This document shows positions 8,571 to 17,876 of a DNA stretch of 50,227 bases, piece after piece; the stretch's first letter is position 1, and the number at the start of each line of letters is the position of its first letter. This DNA comes from Leptolyngbyaceae cyanobacterium RU_5_1 (GTDB lineage Bacteria; Cyanobacteriota; Cyanobacteriia; Leptolyngbyales; Leptolyngbyaceae), in NCBI GenBank assembly GCA_012034055.1, contig JAAUSG010000011.1, positions 1 through 50,227 of the forward strand. Reading direction: 5' to 3'. The notes below the pieces were generated by a model. The model was given only the letters and a program-made list of their open reading frames with translations. It had not been told where the DNA came from and ran no database searches. Both the position numbers and the translations under genes were made by a program.

Positions 8571-9295
8571 ACAAGCACCTCCGCGGGTTCAGTCAGCAAC
8601 ATTGCCGCTGCCGGAGCGGGAGGTTGCTGTCCGGCGGCTTGCTGCACGGCGGCAACAATACCGTTGTAAGCACTGCAACGACAGAGATTGCCGCTCAACC
8701 GCTCTTTGATTTCGGCTTCAGAGAGGTCCGCCAGTTGGGGAGCACGAGTCAGATCCGGGGTAATCGCACTGGCACAGCCCCGTTTGATTTCGTCCAGCAG
8801 CGCTACCGAGGCGCACACCTGTCCGGGTGTACAGTAGCCACACTGGAACCCGTCGTTGTCAATGAACGCGTCCTGCACCGGATGCAGAACATCCCCGTTT
8901 GCCAGCCCCTCCACGGTGGTAATTGCTTTACCCTCTTGCATCACCGCCAACGCCAGACAGGAGTAAACGCGCTCTCCATCAATCAGAACGGTACAGGCTC
9001 CGCATTGACCGTGGTCACAGCCTTTTTTGCTGCCCACCAGTCCCAACTGTTCGCGCAGGGCATCCAGGAGGGTGACTCGTGGTTCAAGGGTGAGCGATCG
9101 CGGCTTCCCATTCACCGTCAGCGTCACCGCCATTTCACCAGGGGCAGGGGTTTGAGTCGTGTTCATGTTCTGAGCGGAAGTGGCTTGGTGGATCAAGGTG
9201 GGGGCAGCGATCGCGGTTCCGGCCGCCGTCAGCGCCTGCCCCAAAAAATTGCGCCGGGATGTTTGTCGTTTCGTCCTCTCTTCAGGATCTTGCAT
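8567..9295 (-). CDS. paoA: Aldehyde oxidase 2Fe-2S subunit with Tat signal (PaoA/YagT-like)
   Basis: A 242-residue iron-sulfur small subunit. The N-terminus holds a twin-arginine signal (SRRNFLGQ at residues 13-20 followed by a hydrophobic stretch), so the folded, cofactor-loaded complex should be exported to the periplasm or thylakoid lumen. The plant-type 2Fe-2S cluster uses Cys 93, 98, 101 and 113. The second cluster uses Cys 152, 155, 205 and 207 (CGYCTPG and LCRC). The frame is open to a codon at 9325, but GAGAGG lies eight bases before the ATG at 9295, which is preferred. First gene of the operon. Confidence 0.87.
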   Translation of the reverse strand: MQDPEERTKRQTSRRNFLGQALTAAGTAIAAPTLIHQATSAQNMNTTQTPAPGEMAVTLTVNGKPRSLTLEPRVTLLDALREQLGLVGSKKGCDHGQCGACTVLIDGERVYSCLALAVMQEGKAITTVEGLANGDVLHPVQDAFIDNDGFQCGYCTPGQVCASVALLDEIKRGCASAITPDLTRAPQLADLSEAEIKERLSGNLCRCSAYNGIVAAVQQAAGQQPPAPAAAMLLTEPAEVLV

Positions 9296-9321
9296 CGGTT
9301 GCACCTCTCGTTTGCATCCAG

Positions 9322-9352
9322 TCAATCTATCTATATATAGGAGATAGATTGA
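9322..9352. promoter_or_regulatory. Inverted repeat upstream of the aldehyde oxidase operon
   Basis: A perfect 11-bp inverted repeat (TCAATCTATCT and AGATAGATTGA) separated by nine bases lies 27 bases upstream of the first gene's start. It could be a regulator-binding site or a 5' leader hairpin. No promoter boxes can be assigned confidently. Confidence 0.4.
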
Positions 9353-9640
9353 ACCAGGCTAGCAGTCTCATTCTGCCAAGCTAACAATCCTATCGGAAGA
9401 ATTAAATACTTATTTAACGAACTAGACGAGAAATTCCCACCCGTAGGCGGATGAGGATGAGATGTCGCGTTGTAGAGCTTCGCTCCGCCGAAGGCGTATG
9501 AGGGGTTCGACGCACCCAAAATTGACATATTATCTTCACGAAAATAGACAAGACTCATATACAGCAACAGATTTCGAGCTGGACGTGGTTGATATCAAAA
9601 CTGAGTTTCTCAAGTTCAGCGAGGTTTCTGCAGCCGTTTT
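9326..9640. other. Intergenic region with degraded repeats
   Basis: Apart from the inverted repeat near 9340 and the element fragment at 9567-9590, this region contains a short hairpin (CTTCGCTCCGCCGAAG near 9479-9494) of a type widespread in cyanobacterial intergenic DNA. No gene is visible. Confidence 0.5.
9567..9590. repeat. Fragment of MITE-like family 2
   Basis: Twenty-four bases here are the exact reverse complement of the left end of the elements at 5240 and 14395 (the part from AACCACGTCC to AATCTGT). The outermost TA bases and the other end are missing, so this is a solo end or deletion remnant. Confidence 0.65.
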
Positions 9641-10501
9641 CTATAAAGGACCGATCGCCAGAGTTTTGACTTCCTTTGCATCTGCCGGAGGTGTGAATTT
9701 GAACGTGTTGGCAGCGATCGCGGGGTTTGCTGTTCTGCGTAAGATGCGTTCAATAATGTCCACGTTGTATCCATCCGATTTGCCCGTTAGCCGAATTTGT
9801 TTCAGTACTGCTGTCTTAGGTTCGATCACCGCCCCGATCGTAAATCCATCCTTGTCCGTAAATTCATAGGTGTAAACCGCTTGCCCATCCACGGTTTGGG
9901 TTCCCCCTTTCAGCAACTGGCTATCCGATACGCCCAATTCTCTCAACACCGTTGGATTTCCCAGCGCACCTTCTGCGATCGGCTTTCTCACCTCGGGTGA
10001 AATTTCCAGAAACCAGAGCGACGACAGGCCAATCCAGTAGTTGTCATCCGCATCATCAAATGCCTTGTACGGCACAACCTTATACTGCTTTAGGTCAGGG
10101 CGATACATCCAGACTTGTTTGCCATCGGATACAACAACGCTTTTGCTTGGAGTCGCCGATCCAGATTGAGAAAACACAATCTCAGCCCGGAATTGGTGCG
10201 GTGATAGAACAAGGGTCGTGGTACGAGCAGAGGATGTCACCGTTGTGTGGACAGATACCGCCTTGATCTGCATTTCTGATTCGGTCTGGTAGCGATCGCT
10301 CTGCACAAACACTGCACTCGCTCTTGCCAGCAGCGACAAATTCGGCTTGCTGTTTAGTTGGCTAATCAGCTTAGGAATCGACGGGTAACCCGTTGCATTG
10401 GGATGGGCTGGCATCAATCGGGACGCATCCGCGATCGTCGATAATCCACTCAACGCAACAGCAACACTTACCAATGCAGCGACTTTTAAGATTGCAGTCA
10501 T
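9641..10501 (-). CDS. LolA/DUF2092-like secreted protein
   Basis: A 286-residue protein with a signal peptide (hydrophobic residues 5-22, likely cleavage after ADA at about 26). The mature part has the beta-rich pattern of the LolA/LppX and DUF2092 lipoprotein-carrier fold, for example SDGKQVWMYRPDLKQYKVVPY near residue 125 and VDGQAVYTYEFTDKDG near 205. It may bind lipid or hydrophobic ligands in the periplasm, by family analogy. The start is ATG 10501, directly followed upstream by tandem repeats. It is not obviously in an operon. Confidence 0.7.
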   Translation of the reverse strand: MTAILKVAALVSVAVALSGLSTIADASRLMPAHPNATGYPSIPKLISQLNSKPNLSLLARASAVFVQSDRYQTESEMQIKAVSVHTTVTSSARTTTLVLSPHQFRAEIVFSQSGSATPSKSVVVSDGKQVWMYRPDLKQYKVVPYKAFDDADDNYWIGLSSLWFLEISPEVRKPIAEGALGNPTVLRELGVSDSQLLKGGTQTVDGQAVYTYEFTDKDGFTIGAVIEPKTAVLKQIRLTGKSDGYNVDIIERILRRTANPAIAANTFKFTPPADAKEVKTLAIGPL

Positions 10502-10508
10502 GAATTAA

Positions 10509-10560
10509 GAGGCTAGGGATTAGGGATTAGGGGCTAGGGGCTAGGGGCTAGGGCTAGGAT
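10509..10560. repeat. GGGGCTA/GGGATTA heptamer tract
   Basis: About seven tandem seven-base units (GGGATTA changing to GGGGCTA) between the LolA-like gene and enolase. The same unit recurs near 14868-14897 upstream of ridA and inside the NB-ARC gene near 23671-23702. Confidence 0.8.
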
Positions 10561-10599
10561 AAACTCCAGTTCCCTAATTCCTAGTCCCCTAATCCCTCT

Positions 10600-12314
<1,715 letters not shown>

Positions 12315-13611
12315 ATGCTTCGGATCTCTTGGAAAAAGGTTCCTCTTCGCCCTGATCGGACTTGTACTGAGCTGGCTGGTAAGTTGCGGCGCAGGCACTC
12401 CAGGCTCAAATGGCGGACAGTCAACAGGTGGTAAGCAAGACATTGAATTCTGGACGATGCAGCTTCAGCCAGAGTTTACAGACTACTTCAAGCAGCTGAT
12501 CGCCAACTTTGAGCAAGCCAACCCAGATATCCAAGTGCGTTGGGTGGATGTGCCGTGGGCGGATATGGAGCGCAAAATCCTGACGGCGGTTTCGGCTAAA
12601 ACGGCCCCGGATGTCGTTAATCTCAATCCTGGTTTTGCTTCCCAACTGGCCGAGCGGAATGCCTGGCTAGACCTCGACTCCAAGATCCCTCCAGAGACCA
12701 AACAGCTCTACCTGCCCAACATTTGGAAAGCCAGCACTCTAGATAACAAGAGCTTTGGCATTCCCTGGTATCTGACGACACGAGTGGCGATTTACAACAC
12801 TGAGTTGTTTAAGCAAGCCGGGGTCAGCAAGCCCCCTACAACTTACACAGAGCTGGCGATCGCGGCTCAACAAATTCACGAAAAAACTGGCAAGTATGCC
12901 GTTTTCACCACGGTTGTTCCAGAGGACTCCGCTGAAATATTGGAATCCTTTGTGCAAATGGGCGTGGAACTTGTCGATGCGCAAGGCAAAGCAGCGTTCA
13001 ACACTCCCCAAGGCAAAGCGGCGTTTCAGTATTGGGTGGATTTGTACAAGAACGGGCTGATTCCCAAAGAGGTGCTGACGGAAGGACACCGCCACGCGAT
13101 CGACCTCTATCAGCGCGGCGACACGGCAATCCTGGCGTCCGGTGCGGAGTTTCTGAATAATATTGCCACCAATGCCCCAGCGATCGCCAAAGCCTCCGCC
13201 TCCGCGCCCCAAATTACCGGTGAAACCGGCAAGAAAAACGTTGCCGTCATGAATCTGGTGATTCCCAGAGACACCAATTCCCCCGATGCTGCGCTCAAAT
13301 TTGCCCTCTACGTCACCAATGACGCCAATCAACTCGACTTCGCCAAAGCTGCCAACGTCCTACCGTCTACAGTCAACGCGCTGAAAAACCCCTACTTCAG
13401 CACCGCACCCACCAACGCCACCTCTGCTGACCAGGCTAGAGTTGTCAGCGCCCAGCAAATGAAGGATGCCGAGGTGCTGGTTCCCGTGATGAAGAACGTC
13501 AAGCAGTTGCAGAAAGCCATTTACAGCAACCTGCAAGCTGCCATGTTGGAGCAGAAATCTGTCGATCAGGCGATCGACGATGCTGCTGAACAGTGGAATA
13601 GCCAGTCGTGA
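12315..13611 (+). CDS. Family 1 ABC solute-binding lipoprotein (sugar type), frameshifted near the start
   Basis: Extracellular solute-binding protein of the sugar/glycerol-phosphate type. It has a typical two-lobe core, IEFWTMQLQPEFTDYFKQLI near the N-terminus, then PDVVNLNPGFASQLAERN and GIPWYLTTRVAIYNTELFKQAG. Upstream of the ATG at 12457 the same frame encodes a lipoprotein signal, RFLFALIGLVLSWLVSCG, with a lipobox Cys, but it lacks a start. The ATG at 12315 (MLRISWKK) reaches it if the AAAAA run at 12333-12337 loses one A, giving about 431 residues. No permease or ATPase genes are adjacent, so it is an orphan binding protein. Confidence 0.85.
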
Positions 13612-13623
13612 CACTTCGACGAC

Positions 13624-14232
13624 CTACTGCTGGACAAGTTCTGTGTTGATTTCATTAACGGGACGACGCTTCAGTTCAACAGATTGCGATCGCGGCAGCA
13701 GGTCATAAACCTTCCGGAACACATCATCGACCTGCTCAAAGGCAAGCACACCCTTTTGGTTCAAAACAACATTACCAGATTCGTTGAATACAACCGTTTG
13801 CGGCACCACGCCGTTGTAGTAATAGCCCGGCTCTGTTGGAGCGTAGCTGCTCTTCGGTGGAATGGCATCGACGCGAATCGGGATAATGTCCGTCACGCGA
13901 CCGTAAAACGATTGCAGTTGAGAGATCACCGTAGTGTATTCTTTACAATCGCTGCTGTCATCCACGTAAAGCACCAGCAGGATTGGATGTTTGCGGTTGA
14001 ACGCCTGCGCTAACGTCACTCTGGGAGGGACGATGGAGCCATTCCCGCCATAGAGGGCAAAAATGTCTCCATCGTAGCGATCGTCCGTAAGTGCGGCGAT
14101 CGCAGAAGGTGTATTCATTGCTGTCAAACTGCCTACAGTCAACACCACACTCAAAACCAGCACCCAAACTCTGCGCCAGTTGAACCCTTGCATCAGCGAT
14201 GCACTCAGTAAACGTAACCAAGAACAGGTCAT
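13624..14232 (-). CDS. Thioredoxin-like photosystem I accumulation factor (Slr1796-like)
   Basis: A 202-residue protein with an N-terminal membrane anchor or signal (about residues 21-45, ending near PSAIA). A thioredoxin-like domain follows, with the strand HPILLVLYVDDSSDCKEYTTVISQLQ and the cis-proline-like VPQTVVFNESG. It resembles the cyanobacterial thylakoid protein Slr1796, which lacks the redox CxxC motif and is needed for normal photosystem I levels. Here too only one Cys occupies the active-site position, so it should not work as a disulfide reductase. The start is ATG 14232; an internal ATG at 14193 is also possible. Confidence 0.72.
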   Translation of the reverse strand: MTCSWLRLLSASLMQGFNWRRVWVLVLSVVLTVGSLTAMNTPSAIAALTDDRYDGDIFALYGGNGSIVPPRVTLAQAFNRKHPILLVLYVDDSSDCKEYTTVISQLQSFYGRVTDIIPIRVDAIPPKSSYAPTEPGYYYNGVVPQTVVFNESGNVVLNQKGVLAFEQVDDVFRKVYDLLPRSQSVELKRRPVNEINTELVQQ

Positions 14233-14269
14233 AAGAAGGTTAAACCAATCTCGTTATCCTTATCCTATA

Positions 14270-14379
14270 GGGCTTACGCAGGTAATGGGTAATGGGTAGT
14301 GGGAATCGGACATGCCGCCAATTACCCACTACAAATTACCAGCCTAAACACAAGATTGTTCGGTCATTTGCGTAAGTCC
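14270..14379. mobile_element. MITE-like element family 3
   Basis: A 110-bp non-coding segment with imperfect terminal inverted repeats (GGGCTTACGCA and TGCGTAAGTCC, 10 of 11 matching). The interior has tandem GGTAAT units forming a further imperfect inverted repeat with the ATTACC units at about 14320-14340. A GGACTTACGCA-type end is widespread in cyanobacterial small repeats. It lies upstream of the PSI-factor gene. Confidence 0.55.
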
Positions 14380-14394
14380 TGGAGCAAATTGTTC

Positions 14395-14467
14395 TAAACC
14401 ACGTCCAGCTCGAAATCTGTAGCTTTCCCTGAAGACAAACTCCAGGTCTGGACGTGAACAAGGTTTA
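14395..14467. mobile_element. MITE-like element family 2, short copy
   Basis: A 73-bp element sharing both ends with the 162-bp copy at 5240-5401 (left about 34 bases, right about 31 bases) but lacking its central hairpin. The last three bases, TTA at 14465-14467, form the stop codon of ridA read on the minus strand, so the element defines the 3' end of that gene. Confidence 0.72.
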
Positions 14468-14863
14468 ATTACTCTCTAGTACGGCAATGCAATCAATCTC
14501 GACCAACACATCTTTTGGCAGCCGGGACACTTCCACACAGGCACGGGCAGGAGCCATGCTTTCATCGAAATACTTGGCATAGACAGTATTCATTGCGGCA
14601 AAGTCGTTCATGTCCTTAAGAAAAACCGTGGTTTTCACCACATCGTCCAGTGTGCTTCCAGCCGCTGCCAAAATGGCTTTTAGACTTGCAATCACCCGTT
14701 CCGTCTGCGCTGCCACATCGTCAGTTCCGACAATCTGACCAGTCTGTGGATCGAGTGCAATTTGTCCGGCAACGAAAACAAATTTGCCAGAAGCGACGAT
14801 CGCCTGATTGTAGGGACCTACAGGAGTCGGAGCTTGATTAGTACGGATAACTTCGCGAGACAT
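14465..14863 (-). CDS. ridA: RidA family imine/enamine deaminase
   Basis: A 132-residue RidA (YjgF/YER057c/UK114) protein that hydrolyses reactive 2-imino/enamino acids released by PLP enzymes such as threonine dehydratase. Visible motifs are [19 protein letters not shown] and the C-terminal signature [19 protein letters not shown], which contains the catalytic Arg. The trimeric cytosolic enzyme is usually 125-130 residues, so the length is normal. The stop codon lies in the family-2 element end. The start is ATG 14863, with GGGATTA repeats immediately upstream. Confidence 0.92.
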   Translation of the reverse strand: MSREVIRTNQAPTPVGPYNQAIVASGKFVFVAGQIALDPQTGQIVGTDDVAAQTERVIASLKAILAAAGSTLDDVVKTTVFLKDMNDFAAMNTVYAKYFDESMAPARACVEVSRLPKDVLVEIDCIAVLESN

Positions 14864-14960
14864 GAGCAGGGATTAGGGATTAGGGATTAGGGATTAGTTT
14901 TTGGTTAACTTTATCCCCACGTCAAACATTACCATTAACCTTTCCCTAGCCCCTAGCCCC

Positions 14961-15389
14961 TTACAACCGAGGTCGCATCCCATAGTTCCGATACTTTAAA
15001 TAGTCAGCCAGGATGCGATCGTGGTCGAAGCAGAGATTAGTGGGAATGCGCCAGGGTTCAAAGAGTTCTAGATGTTTGGCGTCGTCGCCTGCCCTGGGTT
15101 CTCCGATCGCGGTTGCTAAAAATACGACGCTTAAGGTGTGCTGGCGCGGGTCGCGGTTGGGGTCAGAGTAGACGTAAAACTGTTCCAGCAGTTCGACCTG
15201 CAAGCCAGTTTCTTCTTCGGCTTCACGTTTCGCCGCTGTTTCCACTGATTCCCCATAGTCCACAAAACCACCTGGAATCGCCCAACCGGAGGGTGGATTG
15301 AGCCGTTCAATCAGCAGAATCGGACGATGGGGGCGATCGCGTAGCTCAATGATGATATCAACAGTGGGAGTGGGATTGCGATAGGTCAT
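14961..15389 (-). CDS. Nudix hydrolase (ADP-ribose pyrophosphatase-like)
   Basis: A 142-residue Nudix protein. The complete Nudix box starts at the Gly pair in [10 protein letters not shown] and continues through [13 protein letters not shown], with the metal-binding REAEEE. The N-terminal strand [13 protein letters not shown] and the loop before the box ([10 protein letters not shown]) are typical of cyanobacterial ADP-ribose or nucleoside-diphosphate hydrolases; the exact substrate is unknown. The frame extends 25 codons upstream into repeat DNA, but ATG 15389 (MTYRNPTP) is the likely start. Confidence 0.88.
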   Translation of the reverse strand: MTYRNPTPTVDIIIELRDRPHRPILLIERLNPPSGWAIPGGFVDYGESVETAAKREAEEETGLQVELLEQFYVYSDPNRDPRQHTLSVVFLATAIGEPRAGDDAKHLELFEPWRIPTNLCFDHDRILADYLKYRNYGMRPRL

Positions 15390-15728
15390 GGGGAGTGGGG
15401 AGTGGAAGGGTAGAGGCAGAGGAAGCAGGGGAGATAGAGAAGCAAAGGTTTCAAGTTTCAACAATTTCCTCGCACTTCGCAGCTCGCACTTCGCACTTCG
15501 CCTTTCAATCTACAATCTAAAATCTGCAATCCAAAATCTGCAATCCAAAATCCATCTCAGTCGCGTGGTAGAGTCGAGACATTGAAAATTTCGGGTGATG
15601 TCTGTCCTGAGTAAGCTTCCTGATGGTGCGCGGTTGAGCCAGGATAGTGCAGAAGAACACCCCTTTTTTGAAAAACCTTTCGTTAATATCACCTCTTATG
15701 TTATCTAGCCGTCTCTTACAGGTTGATC
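15390..15728. other. Intergenic region with heptamer repeats
   Basis: Seven-base type repeats (CGCACTT units near 15470-15500 and CAATCCAAAATCTG near 15528-15552) occupy the gap between the divergent Nudix and malQ genes. No clear -10/-35 pair was recognised for malQ. Confidence 0.5.
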
Positions 15729-17242
15729 ATGTCATTGTTCAGAGCCAGTGGAATCTTGCTGCATCCGACATCGTTTCCGGGCCGCTTCGGAATTGGTGAC
15801 TTGGGGATAGAGGCGTATCGGTTTATTGATTTTTTGGCAGCGAGTGGGCAGCAGTATTGGCAGGTTTTACCGCTGGGGCCGACGGGATACGGTAATTCTC
15901 CCTATATGTGCTACTCGGCAGTAGCGGGTAATCCGTTGCTGATTAGCCTGGAACTACTGCGCGATGAAGGGTTTCTGGCGGACGAAGACCTCTGGCATGT
16001 ACCGGAGTTTCCCGGCGATCGCGTCGATTACGACAACGTGATTGCCTACAAGCTACCCCTGCTGCTGAAAGCGTGCGAAAACTTCAAGGCCAAGGCATCG
16101 GATGTGCAGAAAACCCGATTTGCCGGTTTCTGCGAAAGCAAAGCCTATTGGCTGGATGACTACGCGATGTTCATGGCGCTCAAGGAAGCAAACGATAACG
16201 CTGGCTGGTTCAAGTGGGAGCCTGCCCTGGTTAAACGAGAGCTAGCTGCCCTTGATCAGTGGGGACGACGGCTCAACACTGAAATTGTGTTTCACAAGTT
16301 TCTGCAATTCGCATTTTTCCAGCAGTGGTCAGAGCTGAAGCAGTACGCCAACGATCGCGATATCCAAATCATCGGTGACATTCCGATCTACGTTGCCCAC
16401 GACAGCGCCGATGTGTGGGCAAACCCCGAAAACTTCTGTCTTGACGAAGAGACCTGGGAGCCTGCGTTGATGGCAGGAGTTCCACCGGATTACTTCAGTG
16501 AAACGGGCCAACTTTGGGGCAACCCAGTGTACGATTGGGAGCATTTGCAGAAAACTGACTTCAAATGGTGGATTCAGCGCTTCGAGGCAATGCTGGATTA
16601 TGTTGATCGGATCCGGATCGACACTTCCGGGGTTTTGAGTCATTTTGGGCCGTGGAGCAGGGCGAGGAAACGGCAATCAATGGCGAATGGGTCAAGGCTC
16701 CCGGCGAGGAATTCTTTGAAACGTTGCGCGATAAACTGGGCAAGCTGCCGATTATGGCCGAAGACCTGGGGGTAATCACGCCAGAAGTAGAAGACTTGCG
16801 CGATCGCTTCGAGTTTCCCGGTATGAAAGTGCTGCAGTTTGCCTTTGGCTCCGACCCCGGCAATGCCTTTCTGCCGTTCAACTTCCCCCGCAACTGCATT
16901 GTTTACACCGGCACCCACGACAACGACACCACCGTTGGCTGGTACGAGAGCCGTGCCGATTGGGAGCGCGACGCCATCCTCCGCTACTTTGGCCACATCA
17001 GCCCCGATGGCGTTTCCTGGGATTTGATCCGGCTGGCACTCAGTTCCGTCGCCAACCTGGCCATTCTCCCGCTCCAAGACCTGTTGGGCTTGGGCACTGA
17101 GGCCCGCATGAATTTTCCCGGTAAGCCGGAGGGCAACTGGCAGTGGCGCTACTGGTCTGGAGCCTTGCCCCATGAATTGAGCGATCGCCTCAAAACCATG
17201 ACTCACACCTTTGGACGTGCTCCTCAGCCCAAAGGAACATAG
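15729..17242 (+). CDS. malQ: 4-alpha-glucanotransferase, frameshifted in this sequence
   Basis: Amylomaltase (GH77) of glycogen and maltodextrin metabolism, which transfers alpha-1,4-glucan segments. The N-terminal half reads RASGILLHPTSFPGRFGIGDLG through IIGDIPIYVAHDSADVWANP to DYVDRIRID. The expected next residues are HFRGFESFWAVEQGEE. They appear only in the next frame, because one C of GACCACTTCC is missing at about 16622. The second half contains EDLGVITPEV and the catalytic region TGTHDNDT. Restored length is about 504 residues, normal for the family. The start is ATG 15729. A sequencing indel is likely. Confidence 0.92.
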
Positions 17243-17270
17243 GCAGCGAATTGGCAGCGGATTTAGATAA

Positions 17271-17311
17271 CGGATGAAACGGATTAATGATCACCCCATC
17301 TGTCTCATCCG
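17271..17311. terminator. Possible bidirectional hairpin between convergent genes
   Basis: An imperfect inverted repeat (CGGATGAAACGGAT and ATCTGTCTCATCCG, 12 of 14 pairs) lies between malQ and the convergent membrane-protein gene. There is no U-tract, so intrinsic termination is uncertain. Confidence 0.35.
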
Positions 17312-17746
17312 CTACAAAATCTGTTGCTCACCTGACCGGCATACCCATTTCCAAAGGGGATGTCCAGGCCCCTGTTTGCGAATCCGGTAGACTTGCTGTT
17401 CAAGGCGGTGGCGATCGCGCTTCGGTAGCCCAAACAGCCAGTTGCGTGCGTGCCAAACCAAAATCGCAGATGTGAAACCAAGACAGAGAAATAACCCAAA
17501 CGCTGGAACCCGATCAAACATCAGACCATAGCGCACGGCTGACCAGGTGAAGTAATCCATGATCAGTGAAATTGGATAGCGCAATCCCCATAGGCTCAAC
17601 GACCCAACCGTCAGCCAGAGCACGCCAGCGAAAATCCAGCGGCCGTAGATAGTCAACTGATGCAATCGTGCCACCTGCCGCTGGAAGACTGGATCAAGTA
17701 CATCTGTAATATCGGTTTGAGATAGCTGATTATCCGGCTGGTTCAT
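17312..17746 (-). CDS. Two-helix membrane protein, conserved cyanobacterial hypothetical
   Basis: A 144-residue protein with a soluble N-terminus of about 35 residues (LDPVFQRQVARLHQL), a hydrophobic helix at about 38-57, a second at about 80-102, and a basic C-terminal tail (PKRDRHRLEQQVYRIRK). The architecture fits small thylakoid or plasma membrane proteins conserved in cyanobacteria, but no function is recognised. The start is ATG 17746, preceded by ATTTTAGATTGCAG-type repeats. Confidence 0.65.
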   Translation of the reverse strand: MNQPDNQLSQTDITDVLDPVFQRQVARLHQLTIYGRWIFAGVLWLTVGSLSLWGLRYPISLIMDYFTWSAVRYGLMFDRVPAFGLFLCLGFTSAILVWHARNWLFGLPKRDRHRLEQQVYRIRKQGPGHPLWKWVCRSGEQQIL

Positions 17747-17876
17747 AGCTTTACCAGACGCTTACACAATTTGGATTTTAGATTTTAGATTGCAGATTGA
17801 AAGGTGAGAGGCCTGTTGATTTGCAATTGTTCTTCGTGTCCCCGTGTCCCCGTGTTTCCCCACGCCCCGCTATCGG

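Noticed and set aside
6022..9340. Several plus-strand open frames of 160-240 codons across the aldehyde oxidase operon
   Set aside because: They mirror the minus-strand operon, lack ribosome-binding sites, and translate to low-complexity His/Arg/Cys-rich sequence.
14395..14470. Target-site duplication for the short family-2 element
   Set aside because: The flanks (TTCT before, AATT after) do not match.
16640..17206. A 188-codon minus-strand frame within malQ
   Set aside because: A shadow of the malQ coding sequence; no motif or start signal.
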